From Bacilli bacterium (GTDB taxonomy: Bacteria; Bacillota_I; Bacilli_A; RF39; UBA660), in the NCBI GenBank assembly GCA_900757295.1, contig CAAENH010000124.1, positions 1 to 11,006 on the forward strand: a stretch of 11,006 bases of DNA, in the 5' to 3' direction. The position numbers and the translations under genes are program-made. Of this stretch, positions 1 to 6,726 are shown one piece after another. The first letter of the stretch is position 1; each line of letters starts with the position of its first letter. Below the pieces are notes generated by a model. That model was not told where the DNA came from, made no database searches, and was given only the letters and a program-made list of their open reading frames with translations.

Positions 1-474
1 CAAGACATATCTGTGCTTCCAATAGATTCAATTTATACACCAGTAAAAAAAGTAAATTATCAAGTAAAAAACACTAGAGTAGGCCAAATGGTTGATTATG
101 ATAAATTAATTATAGAAGTATGGACAGATGGAAGCTTAAAAGCTCATGAAGCATTAAGTTTAGCTGCCAAAGTTATGACAGGACATCTAGAATTATTTAT
201 AGATTTATCAGAAGCAACAAAAAATACACAAGTTATGATTGAAAAAGAAGAATCTAAGAAAGAGAAAGTATTAGAAACTTCAATTGAAGAATTAGAATTA
301 TCTGTACGTTCATTCAATTGCTTAAAGAGAGCAGGAATATCTACAGTAGAAGATTTAACAAATAGATCTGAAAATGATATGATGAAAGTTAGAAATTTAG
401 GAAAGAAATCTTTAGATGAAGTAATTGCAAAATTACATTCATTAGGGCTAAATTTCAGACAAGAAGATGAATAA
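1..474 (+). CDS. rpoA: RNA polymerase alpha subunit, C-terminal part (5' truncated by window)
   Basis: This is the 3' end of the gene for the alpha subunit of RNA polymerase, which dimerises to nucleate core enzyme assembly and touches upstream promoter DNA and activators. The reading frame is open from base 1, so the start lies outside the window. The 157 residues seen hold the last part of the N-terminal dimerisation/assembly domain ([12 protein letters not shown], then EVWTDGSL), a charged Lys/Glu linker (about 240-285), and a complete C-terminal domain. That domain keeps the DNA-contact residues of the family: VRSFNCLK (about 301-327, matching E. coli R265 and N268) and NLGKKSL (394-414, matching G296, K298 and S299). 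It ends in an acidic tail. It lies 23 bases upstream of rplQ, the standard bacterial order, so the two are surely cotranscribed. Confidence 0.97.
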   Translation, partial: QDISVLPIDSIYTPVKKVNYQVKNTRVGQMVDYDKLIIEVWTDGSLKAHEALSLAAKVMTGHLELFIDLSEATKNTQVMIEKEESKKEKVLETSIEELELSVRSFNCLKRAGISTVEDLTNRSENDMMKVRNLGKKSLDEVIAKLHSLGLNFRQEDE

Positions 475-497
475 AATTTAATAAAGAGGTGAAAGAA

Positions 498-1007
498 GTG
501 GCTACAAATAGAAAATTAGGTAGAACAACTGATATAAGAAATGCTATGTTAAAAACTTTAACAACAGATTTAATCTTAAAAGGTAAAGTTGAAACAACAG
601 AAGCTAGAGCAAAAGAAGTAAAAGCTATTGCAGATAGCATAATAGCATTAGCAATAAAAGAAAAAGATAACTTTGAAACAGTAGATGCTAAAGTAGTAAA
701 AGCTAAATTAGATTCTAAAGGTAACAAAGTTACAGAATTAATAAAAAGCAAAAATGGTAATGAATATCTAAAAGTTGTTAAAGAAGAGACAACTGAAAAG
801 AGACAAAAAGATATGCCATCAAGATTAAATGCTAGAAGAAAAATAATGACAAAATTAAACAAAGTTGAAGGCGAAGATGTAATGGCAAAATTATTCAATG
901 AAATCGCTCCAAAATACGAAGGTAGAGTTGGTGGATATACAAGAATAGTTAAAGCTGGTCCTCGTAGAGGAGATGCTGCTGAAGTAGCTATATTACAATT
1001 AGTTTAA
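498..1007 (+). CDS. rplQ: 50S ribosomal protein L17, extended form
   Basis: L17 is a large-subunit ribosomal protein. The protein opens with [18 protein letters not shown] and ends with the family hallmark [26 protein letters not shown] chose the GTG at 498, giving 169 residues, because it has AGAGGTG at 486-491 at a normal distance and yields the usual L17 N-terminus. A longer frame from the GTG at 489 would start inside that ribosome binding site. Most bacterial L17 proteins are about 115-130 residues. This one carries a Lys/Glu-rich insertion of roughly 50 residues (about 55-107) between the helical N-terminal half and the PSRLNARRK segment. From memory, similar long forms occur in Lachnospiraceae and relatives, so this is a lineage trait rather than a fusion. 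No terminator separates it from the riboswitch that begins 18 bases after its stop. Confidence 0.97.
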   Translation: MATNRKLGRTTDIRNAMLKTLTTDLILKGKVETTEARAKEVKAIADSIIALAIKEKDNFETVDAKVVKAKLDSKGNKVTELIKSKNGNEYLKVVKEETTEKRQKDMPSRLNARRKIMTKLNKVEGEDVMAKLFNEIAPKYEGRVGGYTRIVKAGPRRGDAAEVAILQLV

Positions 1008-1025
1008 TTATAAAATTGAATATAT

Positions 1026-1123
1026 ATTATCAAGAGTGGAGTAGAGAACGGCTCGTTAATCCCACAGCAACCTGCAGTATGTAAGGTGCTAATACCGGCA
1101 AAGCAAAAGCTTTGAGTGATGAT
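1026..1123 (+). promoter_or_regulatory. SAM-I riboswitch aptamer controlling metK
   Basis: The conserved core of the SAM-I (S-box) aptamer is readable: ATCAAGAG (1029-1036), AGCAACC (1066-1072), AGGTGCTAAT (1084-1093) and GAGTGATGAT (1114-1123). The positions that contact SAM in the T. tengcongensis structure are kept: the G of AAGAG, the AAC of GCAACC and the UG of GGUGC. P1 pairs ATTATC (1026-1031) with GATGAT (1118-1123). P4 is CAAAGC-AAAA-GCTTTG (1099-1114). The P2 loop CGG (1049-1051) complements CCG (1095-1097), the expected pseudoknot, although the P2 sequence itself departs from the common form. A terminator follows and metK, which makes SAM, lies downstream: a standard negative feedback design. 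Confidence 0.93.
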
Positions 1124-1130
1124 TTTTTAG

Positions 1131-1167
1131 AAAAAGACTCATAGCAAGCGCTAAGAGTTCTTTTTTT
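1131..1167 (+). terminator. Riboswitch-controlled intrinsic terminator
   Basis: AAAAAGACTC (1131-1140) pairs with GAGTTCTTTTT (from 1155) with one bulged T, and the stem runs into seven T (1161-1167). The alternative partner is visible: TGAGT (1113-1117), in the 3' part of the aptamer, complements ACTCA (1137-1141) in the terminator 5' arm. SAM binding would hold the former in the aptamer and leave the terminator free to form. Because no other terminator lies between rplQ and this site, it probably also ends ribosomal-operon transcripts. Confidence 0.88.
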
Positions 1168-1261
1168 GTTATATTAGAAAGGTTCTATTTTAGACAGAGC
1201 AAATATAAGAATTTATTATAACTCAAAGTAGAATAATAAATATGAAAGGAAACGAAGAAAT

Positions 1262-2380
1262 ATGAGTAAAAAATGGTATTTTACATCAGAAAGTGTAACA
1301 GAAGGACATCCAGATAAATTATGTGATTATATATCAGATACAATATTAGATGAAGCATTAAAACAAGATAAATATTCGAGAGTTGCAATAGAAACATTTG
1401 CATCTGCAAATCAAATAACAATAGCAGGACAATTAACAACAAATGCAACATTAGATATAGAAAAAATAGTAAGAGATAGAATAAAAGAAATAGGATATGA
1501 CAGAGCAGACTTAGACATAGATTATAGAACATGTAAGATAGATATAAATATAACAAAGCAAAGCTCAGATATAGCACAAGGTGTAGACATTGGTGGGGCT
1601 GGAGACCAAGGGATAATGTTTGGATATGCTTCAGATGAAACAGAAGAATATATGCCATTTGCAATTTCAATGGCACACAAATTGGCAAAAAGACTTACAG
1701 AAGTTCGTAAAAATGGAATAATACCATATCTTAGACCAGATGGAAAAACACAAGTAACAGTTGAATATGAAGATGGAATTGTAAAAAGAATTGACACAAT
1801 ACTTATATCAAATCAACACGAAGAATCTGCAGATATGGATATATTAAAAAAAGACATTATGGAAAAAGTAATAAAAACAGTTATTCCAGAAAAATATTTA
1901 GATGAAAATACAAAATATTTTATAAATCCAACAGGAAGATTTGTTATAGGTGGACCTTTAGGAGACACAGGACTAACAGGAAGAAAAATAATCGTAGATA
2001 CTTATGGTGGATATGCACGTCATGGTGGAGGAGCTTTTTCAGGAAAAGATGCAACAAAAGTTGACAGAAGTGCAGCATATATGATGAGACATATTGCAAA
2101 AAATATAGTTGCAAATGGATTTGCTAAAAAATGTGAATTACAAGTAGCATATGCAATAGGTGTTGAACAACCAATGTCAATATTTGTTGACACATTTGGA
2201 ACAAATACAATACCAGAAGAAAAAATAGAAGAAATAATCAAAAAGAATTTTGACTTAACACCAAAAGGAATTATTGAATATCTTGGTTTACGTGAACCAA
2301 TTTATACAAAAACAACTAATTATGGTCATTTTGGAAAGCCAGAATTACCTTGGGAAAAAATTATAAAATTAGAGGTCTAG
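1262..2380 (+). CDS. metK: S-adenosylmethionine synthetase (methionine adenosyltransferase)
   Basis: MetK makes S-adenosylmethionine from methionine and ATP, the cell's main methyl donor, in the cytoplasm. The 372-residue protein starts [19 protein letters not shown], containing the ATP/Mg-binding motif GHPDK. It has both family signatures: [11 protein letters not shown] at residues 112-122 and GGGAFSGKD at 255-263, followed by KVDRSAAY. The ATG at 1262 has GAAAGGA at 1244-1250. It is about 20-25 residues shorter than typical MetK (around 385-400). The difference is largely the missing variable loop just before GAGDQG: DIAQGVD runs almost directly into it, where B. subtilis has an extra acidic/Ala-rich segment. 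All catalytic motifs remain, so it should be active. Expression is set by the SAM-I riboswitch upstream. Confidence 0.98.
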   Translation: MSKKWYFTSESVTEGHPDKLCDYISDTILDEALKQDKYSRVAIETFASANQITIAGQLTTNATLDIEKIVRDRIKEIGYDRADLDIDYRTCKIDINITKQSSDIAQGVDIGGAGDQGIMFGYASDETEEYMPFAISMAHKLAKRLTEVRKNGIIPYLRPDGKTQVTVEYEDGIVKRIDTILISNQHEESADMDILKKDIMEKVIKTVIPEKYLDENTKYFINPTGRFVIGGPLGDTGLTGRKIIVDTYGGYARHGGGAFSGKDATKVDRSAAYMMRHIAKNIVANGFAKKCELQVAYAIGVEQPMSIFVDTFGTNTIPEEKIEEIIKKNFDLTPKGIIEYLGLREPIYTKTTNYGHFGKPELPWEKIIKLEV

Positions 2381-2403
2381 AAAATTATAATACACATAGT
2401 ATA

Positions 2404-2441
2404 AAAAAAATTGGGAAATGTAAGAATTTCTCGATTTTTTT
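2404..2441 (+). terminator. Intrinsic terminator after metK
   Basis: A 16-base A-rich arm (2404-2419, ending TTGGGAAAT) pairs with 2426-2441 (ATTTCTCG then seven T), with two G-U wobbles and a six-base loop. The T-run makes it a Rho-independent terminator. Confidence 0.85.
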
Positions 2442-2459
2442 ATTTATAACTAAATATCC

Positions 2460-2488
2460 TTGAAACAAACATATTTTTGTGATAAAAT
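2460..2488 (+). promoter_or_regulatory. Sigma-A type promoter for recD2
   Basis: TTGAAA (2460-2465), a 17-base spacer and TAAAAT (2483-2488), with a TGn extended -10 (TGA at 2480-2482). It sits just after the metK terminator. Its -10 overlaps the upstream GTG (2479) of the longest recD2 frame, so that GTG would not be in the transcript. Confidence 0.75.
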
Positions 2489-2520
2489 CACACTATCAAA
2501 ATACGAAAAGAGGACAGAAA

Positions 2521-4749
2521 TTGGAAGAAAAAGAAGGAATACTAGCAGAGATAATATATCAAAATGAAGTAAATAGCTATACTGTAGGAATATTTGAAAC
2601 AGAAGAAGAACAATTTACAGTAGTTGGATATTTACCATTTATATGTAAAGGAGATTCATTAAAAATAATCGGAAAATTTATAGAACACAAAGATTATGGA
2701 GAACAATTTAAAATAGAAACATTTGAAAAATTAATGCCACAAACATTATCTGCACTAGAAAAATATCTTGCAAATGGAAATATAAAAGGAGTTGGACCAG
2801 CAACAGCAAGTAAAATAATAAAATTATTTGGAGATGAAACCATACATGTATTAAAATACGAACCATCAAAATTAGTACAAATAAAAGGAATAACAAAAGA
2901 TAAAGCAAAAGAAATATCTGAAAGTTTTATTGAAAATTGGGAAGTATGGCAAATTGTTGGCTTTTTAGAAAGATTTGGATTAGGAGCAGAAAGTGCCAAA
3001 AAAGTATATGATCTACTAGGAATAAATGCAATATCAGAAATAGAAAATGATCCATATATTTTAATAGATATTGCAAGAGGTGTAGAATTTTCACAAATAG
3101 ATAAAATGGCAATAGAACTTGGAATAGAACGAGAAAATCAAAAAAGAGTGAAAAGTGGAATAAAATATGCTTTGATGAAAATCACATATAATGGACATTG
3201 TTGTACATTAAAGGAGAATTTAATAGAATATGTAAAACAGTTATTAGGAGTAGCTGAAGAAATAATTGAAGAAGGACTAATAAATTTAAAAGCAAATGAA
3301 GATATAGTTATTGAAAAAAGAGATGAAGAAAAATGGGTATATTTATACTCATTTTATAAAACAGAAAATGAGATTGCAGAAAGAATAATAAAATTAAAAA
3401 ACACTAAAAATGTAAAAAAAATAAGTAATATTGAAAAAGAATTAAAAAAAGTAGAAGAAAGAACAGATATGATTTTATCTGAAAAACAAAAAGAAGCAAT
3501 AAGAACTATTAATGATAATAATGTAACAATTATTACAGGTGGCCCAGGAACGGGAAAAACGACAATAATAAAAAGTATTATAGAAATCTATAAGCAAAAA
3601 AAATATAAAATAGTATTATGTGCTCCTACTGGAAGGGCAGCAAAGAGAATGACAGAAACAACAGGAGAAGAAGCACAAACATTACATAGATTATTAGAGA
3701 TAGGAAAAGTTGATGATGATGTATTTTATAAGAAAGACGAAGACTTTGAAGGAGCACCAATAGATGCAGATATAATAATAGTTGATGAGATGTCAATGGT
3801 AGATATGTTTGTAATGAGTTACTTGTTAGATTGTATATATTTAGGAACAAAGTTAATTCTTGTAGGAGATACAGACCAGTTGCCATCAGTAGGACCTGGA
3901 AGTGTTTTAAAAGATATAATATCATCTGAAAAAATTTCAACAGTACATTTAGATAAAATATTTAGACAGGCTGCAAGAAGTAAAATAATAGTAAATGCAC
4001 ATAGAGTAAACAATGGTCAAAAATTTATACAAAAAGATGATTCAGAATTATCAGAAAATGCAAAAGAAGATTTTTTCTTTATAAAAGAAAATAATCAAGA
4101 AAAAATATTAGAACAAGTTTTATCATTATGTAATGGAAGATTAAAAAAGTTCGGAGACTATGACTTTTTTGAAAATATTCAAGTATTAACACCAACTAAA
4201 AAAGGAATGTTAGGAACAAAAGAATTAAATAAATCATTACAACAAGAATTAAATCCGCCAAGAGAAGGTGAACCAGAAAAAGCAAGTATGGGAGTAATAT
4301 TCAGAATTGGTGATAGAATAATGCAAACCAAAAATAATTATGATATGTATTGGGAAAGAAGAGAAGGAGACTCTATAGAAACTGGAAATGGTGTATTTAA
4401 TGGTGAGATTGGAACAATAACAAATATAAATGAAAAAGAAAAAAATATAAGAATAAAATTCGATGATGATAAAGTTTGTTGGTATGAATTCAATGATTTA
4501 GAACAAATAGATCATAGTTATTGTATAACAATACACAAAGCACAAGGAAGTGAATTTGATGTTGTTATAATGATTGTACCACAAGCTGCACCAATGCTTT
4601 TAACACGAAATTTATTATATACAGGATTAACAAGAGCTAAAAAATTATTGATTGTAATTGGAAATGATAGAGTTGTAGACTTTATGATAAATAATGTAGA
4701 TAGTAAAAAAAGAAATACAGGATTGGAATATAAATTGAAAAATACTTAG
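2521..4749 (+). CDS. recD2: ATP-dependent RecD2-type DNA helicase (SF1B)
   Basis: RecD2 is a 5'-3' superfamily 1B DNA helicase acting in repair and replication-fork maintenance in bacteria without RecBCD. I place the start at TTG 2521 (742 residues, MEEKEGILAEIIYQNE), six bases after GAGGA (2510-2514) and matching the usual RecD2 N-terminus; the frame from GTG 2479 overlaps the promoter. Domains in order: N-terminal region with helix-hairpin-helix repeats (about residues 84-180, e.g. GNIKGVGPATA from 86); Walker A GGPGTGKT (340-347); APTGRAAKRM; Walker B VDEMS (421-425); VGDTDQLPSVGPGS; a FRQA motif; an SH3-like insert near GDRIMQTKNNY and FNGEIG; motif V TIHKAQGSEFD (670-680); motif VI YTGLTRAK (ending 707). 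Length and motifs are normal. Its last codons hold the -35 of the next operon's promoter, and no terminator follows, so read-through is possible. Confidence 0.96.
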   Translation: MEEKEGILAEIIYQNEVNSYTVGIFETEEEQFTVVGYLPFICKGDSLKIIGKFIEHKDYGEQFKIETFEKLMPQTLSALEKYLANGNIKGVGPATASKIIKLFGDETIHVLKYEPSKLVQIKGITKDKAKEISESFIENWEVWQIVGFLERFGLGAESAKKVYDLLGINAISEIENDPYILIDIARGVEFSQIDKMAIELGIERENQKRVKSGIKYALMKITYNGHCCTLKENLIEYVKQLLGVAEEIIEEGLINLKANEDIVIEKRDEEKWVYLYSFYKTENEIAERIIKLKNTKNVKKISNIEKELKKVEERTDMILSEKQKEAIRTINDNNVTIITGGPGTGKTTIIKSIIEIYKQKKYKIVLCAPTGRAAKRMTETTGEEAQTLHRLLEIGKVDDDVFYKKDEDFEGAPIDADIIIVDEMSMVDMFVMSYLLDCIYLGTKLILVGDTDQLPSVGPGSVLKDIISSEKISTVHLDKIFRQAARSKIIVNAHRVNNGQKFIQKDDSELSENAKEDFFFIKENNQEKILEQVLSLCNGRLKKFGDYDFFENIQVLTPTKKGMLGTKELNKSLQQELNPPREGEPEKASMGVIFRIGDRIMQTKNNYDMYWERREGDSIETGNGVFNGEIGTITNINEKEKNIRIKFDDDKVCWYEFNDLEQIDHSYCITIHKAQGSEFDVVIMIVPQAAPMLLTRNLLYTGLTRAKKLLIVIGNDRVVDFMINNVDSKKRNTGLEYKLKNT

Positions 4750-4763
4750 AGTAATGATATAAT
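4735..4763 (+). promoter_or_regulatory. Sigma-A type promoter of the tandem-HEPN operon
   Basis: TTGAAA (4735-4740), a 17-base spacer and TATAAT (4758-4763), preceded by a TGn extended -10 (TGA, 4755-4757). The -35 lies in the last codons of recD2. A short AT palindrome, ATAAAAT-TTTTAT (4770-4782), lies near the expected transcription start and could be an operator, though its sequence is simple. Confidence 0.75.
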
Positions 4764-4795
4764 AAATTCATAAAATTTTTATAGGAGAAAGAATA

Positions 4796-6346
4796 GTGTC
4801 AGATAAAGAGAATGTTTTAATATTAGATAGAATAAGCGATTTTAATAGTGTAATAAGTTTTTATGAAGAAACAGCAGAACTTATAACAAAATTAAGACCC
4901 AATATAACAATGACAGAATTAAAAGATGAATTTGAAAGTCTTTCGCAATATGAAAAAATAGTATTTGCAGCTAGAGCAATGGTAGTATCAGAATCATTAA
5001 AATTATTTAATATAGAAGAAATATTATCTAAATATCGTATAGGAAATGTAGAACTTGAAAGAATGTTTGAAGGGATAGATTTTTTAGATAAATTTCAATT
5101 AAAAAATTCAAATGATAAAAAACAAAAAATAAGGCAATTAAGGAATTGCTTAGCACATGCAATGTATGAAATAAAAATAGTTAATGATTCAAAAATATAT
5201 ATTCACATTAATAATGGATATATATCAGGAGATATAGAAATTAATGAATTTATAGAATTAATAAAAAGTTATGAGAATGTTTTTGATAAATTTATTGAGA
5301 AAAAACTAGAAAAACTTGGAGTTTTATATTTTGATGAAAAAAAGCTAGATGAGAAAACAGAAAAATTATCAATTAATAAATTTGTAAATAGTATTACTAT
5401 TTCAGGAAAGAAAATTTCACCAGAAAGAGAAAAAGAAATAAAAAAATGGTTGAAAAATATAGGAATAAATAATTTAAGAATTTCGGGGAAAGATACTAAA
5501 ACGAAGCAAAAACAAAGATCACAACTAATATTAACAACAGCATTTTTAATTAATGCAACTGCTAAGAATGAAGATGATATAAAAGTAGCAGTATCATCAG
5601 ATGTAAATTATATGATTCAATTATATTCTATGATAATAGCATCACCTGAATATTGGAGAGCAGGTGATGAGCAAGCAATGGAAGAAGAAAATATATCTAT
5701 AAAAGAATTATATGATTTATCAATTTCACAATTAGCTGCTCAGAAACCATTTTTATATGCAAAATCAGCAATAGCTTTAGCTAATTATTGTTTTGTTTAT
5801 ATAAGAGAAATAAACAAAAATAGAAATAGAGCAATTTTTGAATATAATGGAATTGATTTGAGTGGAGTCACAATAAAATATTTGAGTAAAGAAGAATCAA
5901 TAAAACGAACAATAAATTTAAGAGAAAAGCTAGAAAGAGCACCCAAAAGAAAAAAAGACCAAATACAGAAACAAATAGATAGATATGGAGATGTTATGGT
6001 AAATAGTTCTAATTTGTTTAGACATTTAAGAGATAGCATTGCACATAATAATTATAATATAGACTATAGTAAGTATATAAATACAAGAAAATTAGATGAT
6101 ATTATTATAACTTTTAAAACTTATGAAAAATATACTGATGAATTAGATTTTGAAGTAGAAATATCAGTAAAAGAAATAAAAAGATTAGTAAAAGAACTTC
6201 AAAATAGTATCAATTTGAGTATTGAGCTATCAGATGAAGGAAAAAACTCAGAAGTTAGTTTTTTAAGAGAAGCATTAGTTTTTAGAAATCTTGGATTAGA
6301 AGATATAGAAAAAGAGTCTATATCAAGGAAAGAAGAAGAAAGATGA
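4796..6346 (+). CDS. Tandem HEPN-motif protein, putative ribonuclease; family not recognised
   Basis: I do not recognise the family. The 516-residue protein is soluble-looking, largely helical and charged, with no signal peptide or membrane segment. It has two R-X4-H motifs of the HEPN RNase type, each with a polar residue after the Arg: RNCLAH (R116-H121) and RDSIAH (R412-H417). Both are preceded by a hydrophobic helix-like stretch and followed by a similar order: an Asn/Tyr-Ile patch, a beta-like run (GDIEIN near 147; FEVEIS near 452), then an amphipathic helix. This suggests two diverged copies of one HEPN-like domain around a middle region (about 190-390). Known HEPN proteins with this motif are metal-independent RNases in toxin, abortive-infection and CRISPR effectors; RNase activity here is inference. 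GTG 4796 is the start, with AGGAGA at 4783-4788. The gene has its own promoter and overlaps the next gene by four bases (ATGA), so the products are probably coupled. Confidence 0.65.
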   Translation: MSDKENVLILDRISDFNSVISFYEETAELITKLRPNITMTELKDEFESLSQYEKIVFAARAMVVSESLKLFNIEEILSKYRIGNVELERMFEGIDFLDKFQLKNSNDKKQKIRQLRNCLAHAMYEIKIVNDSKIYIHINNGYISGDIEINEFIELIKSYENVFDKFIEKKLEKLGVLYFDEKKLDEKTEKLSINKFVNSITISGKKISPEREKEIKKWLKNIGINNLRISGKDTKTKQKQRSQLILTTAFLINATAKNEDDIKVAVSSDVNYMIQLYSMIIASPEYWRAGDEQAMEEENISIKELYDLSISQLAAQKPFLYAKSAIALANYCFVYIREINKNRNRAIFEYNGIDLSGVTIKYLSKEESIKRTINLREKLERAPKRKKDQIQKQIDRYGDVMVNSSNLFRHLRDSIAHNNYNIDYSKYINTRKLDDIIITFKTYEKYTDELDFEVEISVKEIKRLVKELQNSINLSIELSDEGKNSEVSFLREALVFRNLGLEDIEKESISRKEEER

Positions 6347-6636
6347 TTGATGAAACATATAATGAAGTTTGGAAATTATTAAATAATATCCCTTTGAGAG
6401 ACTACCTAAAAATTCCAAAGAAAGAAATTAGTGAAATATTAAAAAATAAAATTCCTAATTATAGTGATAGAAAGATAAGCGAAGAAAATATAAAAGCAGT
6501 GAGTACGGAAGCATTAAAAATTTATACAAGGTTATATTATAACTATATAGCAACTAAAGAAGAAAAAAATAAAATAGAAGAAATTTTAAAAATTAATAGT
6601 AAAAATAAAGCGAAAAAAAGTTCGCAAAACTATTGA
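6343..6636 (+). CDS. Small hypothetical protein coupled to the tandem-HEPN gene
   Basis: A 97-residue protein of unknown family. Its ATG (6343) overlaps the stop of the tandem-HEPN gene in an ATGA arrangement, the usual sign of translational coupling, so it most likely works with that protein. The sequence is charged and predicted helical: MIDETYNEVWKLL at the start, a central helix rich in Ala and Tyr (about residues 45-68) and a very Lys-rich tail. It has no membrane segment, no zinc-binding cysteines and no GSxRxG motif, so it is not a minimal nucleotidyltransferase of the HEPN-MNT type. An antitoxin, regulatory or RNA-binding role is possible but unproven. Its stop codon lies within the -35 of the recN promoter. 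Confidence 0.7.
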   Translation: MIDETYNEVWKLLNNIPLRDYLKIPKKEISEILKNKIPNYSDRKISEENIKAVSTEALKIYTRLYYNYIATKEEKNKIEEILKINSKNKAKKSSQNY

Positions 6637-6661
6637 CAAAAATCAAAGAAAAACATATAAT
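6633..6661 (+). promoter_or_regulatory. recN: Consensus sigma-A promoter for recN
   Basis: A perfect TTGACA (6633-6638), 17-base spacer and perfect TATAAT (6656-6661). It overlaps the stop codon of the upstream small gene. The expected start of transcription is near 6668. Confidence 0.92.
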
Positions 6662-6715
6662 ACTTTTCGAACAGACATTTGATATTTAACTTACGAAAAG
6701 TATTATTATTTTTTT
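6657..6715 (+). terminator. Terminator-like inverted repeat overlapping the recN promoter
   Basis: ATAATACTTTTCG (6657-6669) is the exact reverse complement of CGAAAAGTATTAT (6694-6706), a 13-bp stem with a 24-base loop, followed by seven T (6709-6715) immediately before the recN GGAGG. The 5' arm overlaps the -10 and the expected transcription start, so only transcripts coming from upstream would carry both arms. The long loop makes its strength as a terminator uncertain. Confidence 0.55.
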
Positions 6716-6726
6716 GGAGGATTGCC

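Noticed and set aside
489..497. Upstream GTG start for rplQ adding three residues
   Set aside because: It overlaps the AGAGGTG ribosome binding site and does not match the family N-terminus.
4796..6346. A Cas13-like effector, since Cas13 also has two R-X4-H HEPN motifs
   Set aside because: The protein is far shorter than typical Cas13, no CRISPR-like direct repeats with spacers occur in the window, and no Cas1/Cas2 is present. Only the motif is shared.
6343..6636. An MNT-type nucleotidyltransferase antitoxin
   Set aside because: No GSxRxG or paired Asp motif is present in the 97 residues.
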